A stretch of 64,000 nucleotides of DNA, from positions 372,001-436,000 of the forward strand of contig NZ_QLYX01000001.1 in NCBI RefSeq assembly GCF_003289645.1, given 5' to 3'. Positions 33,662-42,430 of the stretch are shown here, one piece after another; position 1 is the stretch's first letter, and the number at the start of each line of letters is the position of its first letter. This DNA comes from Actinomadura craniellae (GTDB taxonomy: Bacteria > Actinomycetota > Actinomycetes > Streptosporangiales > Streptosporangiaceae). The notes beneath the pieces are model-generated. The model was not told the origin of the DNA. It made no database searches and worked only from the letters and a program-made list of their open reading frames with translations. A program made the translations under genes and the position numbers.

Positions 33662-34438
33662 GTGGGGACGGTTCAGGTGGTTGCCGAAAAGCAGGGCGAG
33701 GGCCGTTCCCGGGGGAAGCCGCAGCGGATCGCGGACGAGATCCGCGCGATGATCGTCAGTGGCCGGCTGGGCGAGGGCGACCTGCTCGGCCGGGAGCCCG
33801 AGCTGGTCGAGCGGTTCGGGGTGTCGCGGCCGTCGCTGCGCGAGGCGCTGCGCATCCTGGAGGCGGACGGTCTGATCACGGTGCTGCGCGGGGTGCATGG
33901 CGGGGTCATCGCGCACCGGCCCGACCAGCGGATGACGGCGCGCACCGGGTCGCTGGTGCTGCGCGCCCGCAACGTGTCGCTGGCCGACGCGTTCGAGGCC
34001 CGGGCGCTGCTCGAACCGCTCGCCGTGCGCGCGATCGCGGCCCGGCGGCACCGCCGCACCGCCATCGCCGAGCTGCGCGCCCTGGTCGACCGGCAGGAAG
34101 AGACGATCGAGGACCTGGAGCGGTTCGCCGTCGCCAACGCGCGCTTCCACGAGCGGCTGGTGGCGCTCGGCGGGAACCGGACGCTGGCGGTCGTCGTCGA
34201 GATGCTCAACGAGATCGTCGTCCGGTCGATCGCGGCGGTGGGCGACACCGGCGACGGGGCCGGGTCGCCGGCGACGCGGCGGCTCGGCCTGCGCTCCCAG
34301 CGGCGCCTGGTGGAACTGCTGGAGGCCGGGGACCCCGCGGCCGAGGGGTACTGGCGGGAGCACATGACCGCGGTCGGGCGGGTCATGCTGGGGCAGGAGG
34401 CGTCCCGGGTGGTCGATCTGCTCGTCCGCGACGCCTGA
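33662..34438 (+). CDS. FadR-type GntR-family regulator (tandem copy 2)
   Basis: The 258-residue product is a paralogue of the preceding regulator: QRIADEIRAMIVSGRLGEGD, LVERFGVSRPSLREALRILE, LRGVHGGVIAH, then an FCD-type domain with NARFHERLVALGGNRTLAVV. The GTG at 33662 is used here; a GTG at 33677 would remove five residues. It follows copy 1 after 61 bp and is convergent to the crotonase at 34448, with 9 bp between them. Its DNA-recognition segment is identical to copy 1 at the DNA level. Confidence 0.86.
   Translation: MGTVQVVAEKQGEGRSRGKPQRIADEIRAMIVSGRLGEGDLLGREPELVERFGVSRPSLREALRILEADGLITVLRGVHGGVIAHRPDQRMTARTGSLVLRARNVSLADAFEARALLEPLAVRAIAARRHRRTAIAELRALVDRQEETIEDLERFAVANARFHERLVALGGNRTLAVVVEMLNEIVVRSIAAVGDTGDGAGSPATRRLGLRSQRRLVELLEAGDPAAEGYWREHMTAVGRVMLGQEASRVVDLLVRDA
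33784..33864 (+). repeat. 81-nt exact repeat in the GntR HTH region, copy 2
   Basis: It is identical to 32946-33026; the spacing between the copies is 838 bp, nearly the length of one gene, so they occupy the same position in the two tandem paralogues. Confidence 0.9.
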
Positions 34439-34447
34439 CCGGGGAGC

Positions 34448-35341
34448 CTAGGGCTCGGGAACCTCGAAGTGCTCGTCGCGGAGCTGGAACGCCCGCTTCA
34501 CCCCGTGCTCGGCACGGACCTTCACGAAGTTGAACTCGTCGTCCTCGAACTGGAGGTTCGTGCCGAAGGCGTGGAACAGGTAGCTCGCGACCTCCTCGCC
34601 CTGGTACGCCTGCAACTGCTCCACCAGCCGGAAGGCCTCCTTGGCCATGACGATGCCGTCGGCGGGCATCTTGGCCGCCTTGCGCGCCCACCAGGCCGCG
34701 CGGTCGGCGACGCGGGCGTCGTCGTCGAGCACCTCGGTGAAGACGCCCAGGTGCGCGATCTCCGCCGCCTCGATCGTGTCGCCGGTGAGGAGCATCCGGC
34801 GGGCGAGCACCGGCCCCAGCCGGTGGAAGAACATGTGCAGCGATCCCAGGGCCGGGCCGAGGAAGCGGGTCGCGGGCATGCCGATCCTCGCGTTCCCCGC
34901 GACCACCGCGATGTCGGCCATCAGCGCCAGCTCGAAGCCGCCGCCGAGGGCGAAGCCGCGCACTTCGGCGACCGTGACCTTCGGGTAGCCCATGAACTCG
35001 TGGTAGAAGTCGAACGTCCGGCGGTCGACGCCGAGGCGCCTGCGCTGGCTGGGCCGCCGCCGCTGTCGCGCGCCGCCCGGGGCGCCGCCCTCGCCGCCGC
35101 GCGCCTTGTCGCCGTACCAGGCGTAGGCGTTGCCCATGTCGGCCCCGGTGCTGAACACCCCTTCCGCGCCGCGCAGGTGGACGACCTTGACGGCGTCGTC
35201 CATCGCCAGGTCGTCGAGGTGCTCGCCCAGCCGCCGGCGCATCGCGGCGTCGTAGGAGTTGCGCCGTGCGGGGTTGTTCAGCGTGATGAGCGCGACGCCC
35301 GTCTCTTCATCACGTTCCAGCAGGACCCGATCGTCGGTCAC
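34448..35341 (-). CDS. Enoyl-CoA hydratase/isomerase family protein with an Arg/Gly-rich insertion
   Basis: The 297-residue crotonase has VFSTGADMGNAYAWYG, EVRGFALGGGFELALMADIA (keeping the first catalytic-type Glu in FELAL) and IGMPATRFLGPALGS, where the second Glu is absent. Between residues of about 75 and 105 there is an unusual basic stretch rich in Gly, Pro and Arg (GGARQRRRPSQRRRLGVD), absent from typical crotonases. It starts with GTG behind GGAGGG. The palindrome at 35389-35402 lies just upstream and probably controls it. It is the last gene of a left-running group. Confidence 0.83.
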   Translation of the reverse strand: MTDDRVLLERDEETGVALITLNNPARRNSYDAAMRRRLGEHLDDLAMDDAVKVVHLRGAEGVFSTGADMGNAYAWYGDKARGGEGGAPGGARQRRRPSQRRRLGVDRRTFDFYHEFMGYPKVTVAEVRGFALGGGFELALMADIAVVAGNARIGMPATRFLGPALGSLHMFFHRLGPVLARRMLLTGDTIEAAEIAHLGVFTEVLDDDARVADRAAWWARKAAKMPADGIVMAKEAFRLVEQLQAYQGEEVASYLFHAFGTNLQFEDDEFNFVKVRAEHGVKRAFQLRDEHFEVPEP

Positions 35342-35388
35342 GTGAATCGTGCCCTCCGTTGGTTGCGGCCGCTCCGACCCGCAACGAT

Positions 35389-35402
35389 AATATCTAGATA
35401 TT
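35389..35402. promoter_or_regulatory. Perfect palindrome AATATCTAGATATT, candidate operator
   Basis: The 14-bp palindrome lies 48 bp upstream of a left-running crotonase start, in an AT-rich patch, flanked by CGATAA and TTATCG that extend the symmetry with a 2-nt offset. The core ATCTAGAT matches the palindrome at 20150-20161. Confidence 0.6.
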
Positions 35403-35424
35403 TTATCGGTAAATATCCAGCTCT

Positions 35425-36228
35425 TCAGCGGGCGCGCCAGACCGGTTCCCGCTTCTCGACGAACGCCCGCGGCCCTTCCAGCGCGTCCTCGGTGAGCTTG
35501 ACCCGCTCCCGGAACGCCTCGGCGAGGATCTCGCCCTCGTGCAGAGGCAGGTCCAGGGTCTTGTGGATCGCCAGCCGGGTACCCCGCACGGCCAGCGGCG
35601 CGTTGCGGTTCACCAGCCCGGCCACCTCGCGGGCCCGCTTCAGCAGCATGTCGTGCGGCACGACCTCGGAGACGAGCCCGAGCTCGTAGGCGCGCTCCGC
35701 GCCCATCCGCTCGTGCCGGCCGGTCAGCGCCATGCGCAGCGCGACGGTCCGGGGGAGCACCTTGGCCAGGCGCACCGACTCGCGGCCGGAGACCAGGCCG
35801 ATGCTCACGTGCGGGTCGAAGAACTCGGCCCGTTCCGAGGCGATGACGATGTCGCCCGTCGTCACCAGGTCGAGCCCGGCGCCGCAGCACAGCCCGTTCA
35901 CCGCGACGATGATCGGCTTGGCCATCGTCCGGAACGGCGGGGTCGCCTCCTGCGGCGCCTCCCAGTGCGCGTACCTCGACAGGAACGGCTCGGGGGCGAT
36001 GCCCTTGCCGTCCTCGGGGATGTCGGTGACGTCGGCGCCCGCACAGAACGCCCGGCCGTTGCCGGTGACCAGCACCAGCCACACGTCGTCGTCGTCTTCG
36101 GCGGCCCGGTAGGCGATGTCCAGTTCGCGGATCATCGCCGGGTTGACGGCGTTGAGCCGGTCGGGCCGGTCGAAGGTGATGGTGGCCACGCGGTCGGCCA
36201 CGTCGTACCGGATCGTTTCGAAGTCCAC
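35425..36228 (-). CDS. Enoyl-CoA hydratase/isomerase family protein
   Basis: The 267-residue crotonase has AFCAGADVTDIPEDGKG, VNGLCCGAGLDLVTTGDIVI and FFDPHVSIGLVSGRESVRLA. The last segment places it with the crotonase at 13036, in a group lacking the two classical glutamates. I start it at the GTG of VDFETIRYD (36228), with GGGGAG about 8 nt upstream, rather than 13 codons earlier. It lies downstream of an SCP2-type thiolase in the same left-running group, consistent with a beta-oxidation-like step. Confidence 0.85.
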   Translation of the reverse strand: MDFETIRYDVADRVATITFDRPDRLNAVNPAMIRELDIAYRAAEDDDDVWLVLVTGNGRAFCAGADVTDIPEDGKGIAPEPFLSRYAHWEAPQEATPPFRTMAKPIIVAVNGLCCGAGLDLVTTGDIVIASERAEFFDPHVSIGLVSGRESVRLAKVLPRTVALRMALTGRHERMGAERAYELGLVSEVVPHDMLLKRAREVAGLVNRNAPLAVRGTRLAIHKTLDLPLHEGEILAEAFRERVKLTEDALEGPRAFVEKREPVWRAR

Positions 36229-36307
36229 GAGCTGTCTCCCCTCACCGGTGGCCGGCCCGGCCCGCACGGCCGGCGCGTGCGCCGGCCGTGTGGGCGGACG
36301 GACACGG

Positions 36308-37513
36308 TCACGCGGCGGCGCGCTCCAGGATGTGCACGCCGCAGGCCGAACCGAGCCCGATCACGTGGGCCAGGCCCACCTTCGCGCCCTCGATCTGCCG
36401 GTCGCGGCCCTCGCCGCGCAGGTGCTGGCAGACCTCCCAGATGTTGGCGATCCCGGTCGCCGCCACCGGGTGGCCCTTGGACTGCAGCCCGCCGGACACG
36501 TTCACCGGGGTGGAACCGTCCCGCCAGGGGGCGCCCGACTCGAAGAAGTCGACGGCGCCGCCCTCCTCGCACAGCATGAGGTTGTCGTAGTGCACGAGCT
36601 CGGCGGTGGCGAAGCAGTCGTGCAGCTCCACCAGGTCCAGGTCGGACGGGCTCACCCCGGCCTGCTCGTATGCCTGCTTCGCCGCGTTGCGGGTCAGCGT
36701 GTTCACGTCCGGCAGGACCTGGCACGCCTCCTGCCACGGGTCGGAGGTCAGCACCGACGCCGACACCTTCACCGCGCGGCGCTGCTGCTCCTTCGGCAGG
36801 GTCTTCAGGACGGAACCCGAGGTCACCACCGCGGCGGCGGCGCCGTCGCAGTTGGCCGAGCACATCGGCCGGGTGTTCGGGTAGGAGATCATGATGTCGT
36901 TCATGATCTCTTCGAGGGTGAACCGCTTCTGGTAGGCGGCCAGCGGGTTCAGCGTCGAGTGCGCGTGGTTCTTCTCGCTGATCCGCGCGAACAGTTCGAA
37001 GCTCGTCCCGCCGTACTTGTGCCCGTACTCCTGGCCGATCTGCGCGAACACGCCGGGCATCGTGCCGGTCCCGACATGCCCCTCCAGGCCGGCGACCGCG
37101 CCCTGCCGCCCCCGCGGCGTCCACGTGTCGTCGGCGGGACGTGCGGCCTGCTGGCCGAGCAGCCCGGCACCCGACAGCTTCTCGACGCCCACCGCGAGTC
37201 CGTAGTCGGCCTCGCCGGCCTTCACCGCCATGATGGCGGTGCGCAGCGCGGTGGCGCCGGTCGCGCACGCGTTGGCGACGTTGTACACCGGGATGCCGGT
37301 CTGGCCGATCTGCTTCTGCAGTTGCTGGCCGATCCCGGCGTTCGCCGCCATCAGGTTGCCGGCGGCCAGCACGCCCATCTGCTTCATGGTCACGCCGCTG
37401 TCGGCCAGGGCGCCCATCGCCGCCTCGGCCGCGAGGTCGACGGTGTCCTTGTCCTTGTGCTTGCCGAACTTGGTCATGTGGATCCCGAGGATCCAGATGT
37501 CGTCACTGGCCAT
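36308..37513 (-). CDS. SCP2/lipid-transfer-type thiolase
   Basis: The 401-residue protein is a thiolase of the SCP2/nonspecific lipid-transfer group. The nucleophile Cys83 is in NACATGATAL, HDCFATAEL carries the second conserved region, and GGLQSKGHPVAATG has the catalytic His. It should cleave 3-ketoacyl-CoA with CoA. The upstream gene encodes a DUF35 zinc-ribbon protein and overlaps it by 11 bp; such thiolase/DUF35 pairs usually form a complex. Unlike the fused protein at 29585, this one keeps all catalytic residues. Confidence 0.9.
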   Translation of the reverse strand: MASDDIWILGIHMTKFGKHKDKDTVDLAAEAAMGALADSGVTMKQMGVLAAGNLMAANAGIGQQLQKQIGQTGIPVYNVANACATGATALRTAIMAVKAGEADYGLAVGVEKLSGAGLLGQQAARPADDTWTPRGRQGAVAGLEGHVGTGTMPGVFAQIGQEYGHKYGGTSFELFARISEKNHAHSTLNPLAAYQKRFTLEEIMNDIMISYPNTRPMCSANCDGAAAAVVTSGSVLKTLPKEQQRRAVKVSASVLTSDPWQEACQVLPDVNTLTRNAAKQAYEQAGVSPSDLDLVELHDCFATAELVHYDNLMLCEEGGAVDFFESGAPWRDGSTPVNVSGGLQSKGHPVAATGIANIWEVCQHLRGEGRDRQIEGAKVGLAHVIGLGSACGVHILERAAA

Positions 37514-37916
37514 CGATCGTCGTCTCCAGGGGCTCGAAGCCGAAGCCGATCGCTTCGGTGCCTGCGCTGTCGGTACCGACGAGGTACGTCGTCAGCCGTA
37601 CCTTCATGCCGAGCCGCACGTGCTCGGGGTCGGGTGTCACGTTCACGAGGTTCGCCTTCACGCTCGTGCCCGCGCAGTCGACCGTGGCCGCGACGAACGG
37701 GACGGGGACTCCGGGGGCGGCCACGGCCACGATGGTGAACGCGCGCACCTCCCCGGCGGTCGCGACCGCCGCCTTCCGGAACTCCGTGCCGAAGCACGCC
37801 GCGCACGCGTTGCGCCGGTCGAAGTAGCGCGCGCCGCAGCCGGCGCACTCGTTGGCGACGAGATGTGGCTCCTCGCCCAGCATCAGGTAGTCGACCAGGG
37901 GAACTTGCTCTGGCAT
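37503..37916 (-). CDS. DUF35 zinc-ribbon/OB-fold protein, thiolase partner
   Basis: The 137-residue protein has a rubredoxin-like zinc ribbon with Cys24, Cys27, Cys38 and Cys41, followed by an OB-fold (FTIVAVAAPGVPVPFVAATV). DUF35 proteins bind thiolase-like enzymes and acyl-CoA. The ATG at 37916 has a perfect AGGAGG upstream, so the longer N-terminal extension in the frame is rejected. It overlaps the thiolase gene and is the first gene of the left-running group 37916-34448. Confidence 0.9.
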   Translation of the reverse strand: MPEQVPLVDYLMLGEEPHLVANECAGCGARYFDRRNACAACFGTEFRKAAVATAGEVRAFTIVAVAAPGVPVPFVAATVDCAGTSVKANLVNVTPDPEHVRLGMKVRLTTYLVGTDSAGTEAIGFGFEPLETTIDGQ

Positions 37917-38252
37917 GCCGGTGGCCTCCTCAAAGCCTGCGCGGGAACGGGGGCGTGGCGGGCGTGGGCCGGAACACGCGCTCGGCGTCGCCGCGCAATG
38001 GTTTCGGTGAACTCCCATTCCGTGAAGTTTTCCGCTTCGTGCTCGCTCTATATCTCGCGAGCGGTGGGCGCATATCGCTTCTGAATGGTGCCGAACGCCT
38101 GGGCTGATCCGTCGTTGGTAGCGGGCGGGGATGGTTGCCCGTACTATTCTGCACTACGCGATGAACGCATATCGACGGCACCCCTGCTTCGGGATTCACG
38201 GGTCCAGGGTAACGGTGTTTTATCCGCATTGGAAGGGGGCCTGAGCTGCGGT
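37917..38252. promoter_or_regulatory. Intergenic region upstream of the DUF35/thiolase group
   Basis: This 336-bp stretch holds no credible gene. It is less GC-rich than the genes around it and contains two copies of CGCATATCG (38070-38078 and 38166-38174), TATATCTCGCGAG, and a weak hairpin CCTGA/TCAGG around 38240-38256 at the end of the gene at 38253. It probably carries the promoter of the DUF35/thiolase operon and the end of the upstream transcript. Confidence 0.4.
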
Positions 38253-39122
38253 TCAGGGGCTGTCCGCCGGGGGCACGACCTTGAGCACCGCCGAGGCCGA
38301 GGTCACCCTGCGGTCCTCGTTGCCCTCGTCGTGCAGGGTCAGCCGGACGCCGACCCGGCCGCCGGTGCCGTGCACCGCCTCTCCCTCCGCGCGGAACGGG
38401 CCGGCCTTCCCGCGGGCGAGGAACATGACGTGCCAGGTCTCCATCTGCAGGCGATCGGTGCCGGTCAGGGCGGCGGCCAGGTCGATCGCGGCCGTTTCGA
38501 GCAGGACGTGCTGCGGCCCGATGTGCAGCGCGGCGTCGGGCGAGGCGAGCTCGACCTGGAGTTCGGGCAGGGCCCAGCGGCCGTCGGCGCGGCGGAAGGC
38601 GCCGAACGCCTCCCAGAGCGGCGGCAGGTCGGGGGAGTCCACGATCTCCAGCCTGTCCTCGGGCATCTTCTCCAGCCCCTCGGGCACCGCGCCGATCCGG
38701 ACGCCCTGCCCCTCCATGAACGCGATCACCCGGTCCGGGTCGTCCGCGTCGACGATCTTGGACCTGCTGTAGCCCATGCGGGTGCCCGAGTGCAGGACCT
38801 GCGACTCCACCACCTCGATGCGCCGCACGTCGCGGGCGCCGTCGAGGATCTGGCATGAATGGATCACCGGGTTCGGCACGGTCTCCAGATCCGACCCCAC
38901 GCTGCCCTCGGGTGCGCTGATCGACAGCGGTGCGACAAGCAGGCCGCCGGCGGCGTTGCGCATGTCGCGGCGCAGGGTCACGGTGTTGTCCTCCGGCCCG
39001 GTGTTCATCGCGCCGTGGTTCCGGCCGATGTACCGGTAGCTCAGCAGCCCGGTCCAGCGCCGGCGCAGTTCGGCCTGGTACGCCGTCGGGTCGTCCTTCA
39101 GCTCTCGGATGTCGCGCAGCAT
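38253..39122 (-). CDS. Conserved protein of unknown function, possibly hotdog-fold
   Basis: The 289-residue product is not one I can name. It reads MLRDIRELKDDPTAYQAELR, then RNHGAMNTGPEDNTVTLRRD, and its two halves show alternating hydrophobic strands, with MGYSRSKIVDADDPDRVIAF and WHVMFLARGKAGPFRAEGEA, as in thioesterases with two hotdog repeats. That is only a loose impression. GGGAGG precedes the ATG at 39122; a longer start at 39239 is not supported. It is divergent from an amidohydrolase gene with a 152-bp control region between them. Confidence 0.6.
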   Translation of the reverse strand: MLRDIRELKDDPTAYQAELRRRWTGLLSYRYIGRNHGAMNTGPEDNTVTLRRDMRNAAGGLLVAPLSISAPEGSVGSDLETVPNPVIHSCQILDGARDVRRIEVVESQVLHSGTRMGYSRSKIVDADDPDRVIAFMEGQGVRIGAVPEGLEKMPEDRLEIVDSPDLPPLWEAFGAFRRADGRWALPELQVELASPDAALHIGPQHVLLETAAIDLAAALTGTDRLQMETWHVMFLARGKAGPFRAEGEAVHGTGGRVGVRLTLHDEGNEDRRVTSASAVLKVVPPADSP

Positions 39123-39274
39123 GCGGCCTCCCAGGCCGCCGGAGCGGCCCGTGTCGTTTCTTGTCTCCGGTTGAAGGTAAGGGCGTCGGAGTCGCCGGAC
39201 AAGGGGCTTCCGAGTTGCGGAAAACGATGTTACCGTCACCTTGAAACACGCTTACCACGAGGCTGGAGGTCGCG

Positions 39275-40504
39275 GTGTCTCGCCGACTTGATTTCCCGGT
39301 GTTCGATGCGGACAACCACATGTACGAGACCACGGACGCCTTCACGAAATACCTGCCGGAAAGCCATGCGGGACTCGTGAAGTACGTCCAGATCAACGGC
39401 CGTACGAAGATTGCCCTGAAGAACACGATCAGTGAGTACATTCCCAACCCCACCTTCAACAAGGTGGCCCCGCCCGGCGCGCAGGAGCTGGAGTTCAGGC
39501 TGAAGAACCCCTCCTCCAAGACGCGGCCCGGCGACAAGGAGATCGCGCCGCCGCCGAAGTACATCGAGTCGCCGCCCGCGTTCTTCAACCCGGCGGACCG
39601 GCTGGAGCTCATGAACGAGCTGAGCATCGACCGGGCGCTGATGTGGCCGACGCTCGCCAGCCTGCTGGAGGAGCGGCTCGCCGACGACCCGGAGGCCACG
39701 CACGTCGTCGTGCACGCCCTGAACCGGTGGATGCACGAGCACTGGACCTTCAACTACGAGGACCGGATCTTCCCGACACCGGTGATCACGCTGCCGGTCG
39801 TGGACGAGGCCATCCGCGAACTGGAGTGGGTCCTCGAACGCGGCGCCCGCGCCATCCTGATCCGGCCCGCCCCGGTGCCGGACCTCGGAGGCCGCCGGCG
39901 CTCGTTCGCCCTGCCCGAGTACGACCGGTTCTGGAAGATCGTCGAGGACGCCGGCGTCGTGGTCGGCCTGCACGCCTCCGACGACGGGTTCGTGCGCTAC
40001 CTCAACGAGTGGGAGGGGCGCACCAGCGAGTACCTGCCGTTCAAGTCCAAGCCCTCGGCCTTCTCGGCGGTGGTGAGCTCCGAGTACCGCACCATCAAGG
40101 ACGTCATCGTCTCGATCATCGCGCACGGGCTGGCCACCCGCTTCCCCGACCTGCGCTTCGTCCCGGTGGAGAACGGCAGCGCCTGGGCCCGACCGATGAT
40201 CGCGAACCTGAAGAAGGTCTACGAGCGGTCGCCCGACATCTTCCCTGAGGACCCGCTGGTGGCCCTGCGGCGGTCGATCTACATCCACCCGTTCCACGAG
40301 GAGGACGTGCTCGGCCTGGTGGAGGCGATCGGCGCGGACCGGGTCATCTTCGGCTCGGACTACCCGCACCCCGAGGGGCTGTTCGACCCGGTGACGTTCG
40401 TCGACGAGCTGGACTCCCTGCCCAAGGAGGACCAGGCCAAGATCATGGGCGGTAACCTCGCGCAGATCATGGGCGTCGACCCCGCCAAGGGCGCGCTGCC
40501 CTAG
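39275..40504 (+). CDS. Amidohydrolase_2-family metal-dependent hydrolase
   Basis: The 409-residue protein starts with FPVFDADNHMYETTDAFTKY, where the usual metal motif DxHxH of the family appears as DADNH. Later segments GLHASDDGFV, SIIAHGLATRFPDLRFVPVENG and VIFGSDYPHPEGL supply the remaining histidines and the final Asp of an amidohydrolase_2 TIM barrel (relatives include ACMSD-type decarboxylases). It could be a hydrolase or decarboxylase. GGAGG lies 6 nt before the GTG. The protein at 46305 is a clear paralogue (DADNHYYE). Confidence 0.83.
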   Translation: MSRRLDFPVFDADNHMYETTDAFTKYLPESHAGLVKYVQINGRTKIALKNTISEYIPNPTFNKVAPPGAQELEFRLKNPSSKTRPGDKEIAPPPKYIESPPAFFNPADRLELMNELSIDRALMWPTLASLLEERLADDPEATHVVVHALNRWMHEHWTFNYEDRIFPTPVITLPVVDEAIRELEWVLERGARAILIRPAPVPDLGGRRRSFALPEYDRFWKIVEDAGVVVGLHASDDGFVRYLNEWEGRTSEYLPFKSKPSAFSAVVSSEYRTIKDVIVSIIAHGLATRFPDLRFVPVENGSAWARPMIANLKKVYERSPDIFPEDPLVALRRSIYIHPFHEEDVLGLVEAIGADRVIFGSDYPHPEGLFDPVTFVDELDSLPKEDQAKIMGGNLAQIMGVDPAKGALP

Positions 40505-40589
40505 CCGGGGCGGGCCCGTTCGACCCCGCCGCGGGCATCGTCCGATCCCGACCTCGCCGCCGGCGTCGTCCGGACGGGCCGACGGGAAC

Positions 40590-40620
40590 GCGGGCCCGGC
40601 CGTCGTGACGGCCGGCCCGC
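40590..40620. terminator. GC hairpin after the amidohydrolase gene
   Basis: GCGGGCCCGGCCGTC and GACGGCCGGCCCGC pair over 14 bp with one bulged C and a 2-nt loop. It lies 86 bp after the amidohydrolase stop and before the next crotonase gene, a likely terminator or attenuator. Confidence 0.5.
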
Positions 40621-40683
40621 GCCGCCCGGTGGCCGCGCGGGAGCATGGTGTTGTCCGAAACTGGGAGAGGTGTGGAAGACCGG

Positions 40684-41595
40684 ATGGCAGAGTACGAGTT
40701 CATCAGCACCGAGTCGTTCGACGACGGCGCGATCACGCGCATCATGCTGGACCGGCCCAAGCAGCGCAACGCGCAGAACCGCGGCATGCTGGTCGAGCTG
40801 AACGACGCGTTCCTGGCCGCCGAGGCCGACGACGACGTCCGCGTGGTGATCCTGGGCGGCATGGGGCCGATGTTCTCCTCGGGCCACGACGTGGGCTCCA
40901 AGCAGGCCATCGCCGAGCAGGTGCCGGGGCCCGAGCAGCACGTCTCGTGGCGGACCAACGGCGGCACCCGGTCCGGTGTCGAGCGGCTGTACCTCCAGGA
41001 GTGGCACTACTTCTTCCAGAACACCAAGCGCTGGCGCGACCTGCGCAAGATCACGATCGCGCAGGTGCACGGCAACGTGTTCTCCGCCGGCCTGATGCTG
41101 ATGTGGGCGTGCGACCTCATCGTGGCCGCCGACGACACGATGTTCGCCGACGTGGTGGGCCAGCGCCTGGGCATGTGCGGCATGGAGTACTTCGCGCACC
41201 CCTGGGAGTTCGGGCCGCGCAAGACCAAGGAGCTGATGCTCACCGGCGACTCCATCGACGCCGCGGAGGCCCACCGCCTCGGCATGGTGAGCAAGATCTT
41301 CCCCGAGGGCGAGCTGGGCGACCGGACCCTGGACTTCGCCCGCCGCATCGCCGCGCTGCCCACGGCGACGGCACTGTTCATCAAGGAGTCGGTCAACCAG
41401 ACCGTCGACAACATGGGCTTCTCCAACGCCCTGAACGCCACCTTCACGCTGCACGAGCTCAACCACGCGCACTGGGCGGTCGAACACGAGGACCGGTTCC
41501 CCGTCGCCCGCCCCGAGGACGGCATCGTCGACTGGCGCAACGCGCCCCCCGTCCAGCCCGCCCACCCCAACACCCCCGGCGGATCCGCGTCCTGA
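40684..41595 (+). CDS. Enoyl-CoA hydratase/isomerase family protein
   Basis: The 303-residue crotonase has MFSSGHDVGSKQAIAEQ, QVHGNVFSAGLMLMWACDLI and FADVVGQRLGMCGMEYFAHP. The two classical glutamates are absent, and an insertion near residues 85-110 makes it longer than typical (about 260). Chemistry could be hydration, isomerisation or C-C bond cleavage. I use ATG 40684 with GGAAG upstream, since residues before it are not conserved-looking. Its stop overlaps the SDR start (TGATG). Confidence 0.83.
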   Translation: MAEYEFISTESFDDGAITRIMLDRPKQRNAQNRGMLVELNDAFLAAEADDDVRVVILGGMGPMFSSGHDVGSKQAIAEQVPGPEQHVSWRTNGGTRSGVERLYLQEWHYFFQNTKRWRDLRKITIAQVHGNVFSAGLMLMWACDLIVAADDTMFADVVGQRLGMCGMEYFAHPWEFGPRKTKELMLTGDSIDAAEAHRLGMVSKIFPEGELGDRTLDFARRIAALPTATALFIKESVNQTVDNMGFSNALNATFTLHELNHAHWAVEHEDRFPVARPEDGIVDWRNAPPVQPAHPNTPGGSAS

Positions 41596-42386
41596 TGGAC
41601 CTGCTGCTGGCGGGCAAGCGGATCGTCGTCGTCGGCGGCAGCGCGGGCATCGGCCGCGCCGCAGCCCGGCAACTCGCCACGGAGGGCGCCCGCGTCGCGA
41701 TCGTCGCGCGCGGGCGGGAGCGGGCGGAGGCCGCGGCGGCGGAACTGGCGGACGCCGGCGCGGCGGAGGCCATCGTCGTCACCGCCGACGTCGGCCGGCC
41801 GGGCGAGGCGGAACGGGCCGTCTCCACCGCGGCCGACCGGCTCGGCGGCCTGGACGGCATCGCCGTGACCACCGGGCTGCTGGGCCACGAGCCGATCGAG
41901 GTCGGTGACGACCGGTGGGACGAGGTGTTCCACGACGTCCTGCTGGGCACCGTGCGCAGCGTCCAGTCCGCCCTGCCCCACCTCCGCCGCGGCGGGGGGA
42001 CCATCGTCACCACCGCGGCGTACAGCATCCGCGCACCCGAGATCGCGCGGCTGCCGTACGCCTCGCTCAAGAGCGGTGTCGCCACGTTCACCAAGGGCAT
42101 CGCCAAGGCGTACGGCTCCGCGGGGATCCGGGCGAACTGCGTGTGCCCCGGGGCGATCGAGACCGAGGCCATGGCCCGCCTGCGCGCCCGGATCGCCGAG
42201 GAACGCGGGATCCCCGTCGAGGGGGCGCTGGAGCGGGTGATGACCGAGGAGTGGAACCTCGACATCGCGCTGGGCCGTCCCGGGCGCCCGGCCGAGGTCG
42301 GCGAGCTGATCGCGTTCCTGCTGTCGCCCCGGGCCGGCTACCTCACCGGAGCTCTGGTCAACATTGACGGCGGAACCGATTTCTGA
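41595..42386 (+). CDS. SDR-family oxidoreductase
   Basis: The 263-residue enzyme has VVVGGSAGIGRAAARQLATE (NAD(P) binding), the catalytic Tyr-Lys in LPYASLKSGVATF, and ANCVCPGAIETEAM. The second motif reads VTTGLLG in place of NNAG. It should oxidise or reduce a hydroxyl/keto group, perhaps 3-hydroxyacyl-CoA formed by the preceding crotonase, to which it is translationally coupled. No regulatory site is visible before it. Confidence 0.87.
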   Translation: MDLLLAGKRIVVVGGSAGIGRAAARQLATEGARVAIVARGRERAEAAAAELADAGAAEAIVVTADVGRPGEAERAVSTAADRLGGLDGIAVTTGLLGHEPIEVGDDRWDEVFHDVLLGTVRSVQSALPHLRRGGGTIVTTAAYSIRAPEIARLPYASLKSGVATFTKGIAKAYGSAGIRANCVCPGAIETEAMARLRARIAEERGIPVEGALERVMTEEWNLDIALGRPGRPAEVGELIAFLLSPRAGYLTGALVNIDGGTDF

Positions 42387-42430
42387 GCGTCGCTAAAGTA
42401 AGGGCGGGACGGGACGAGGTTGGGAGCACG

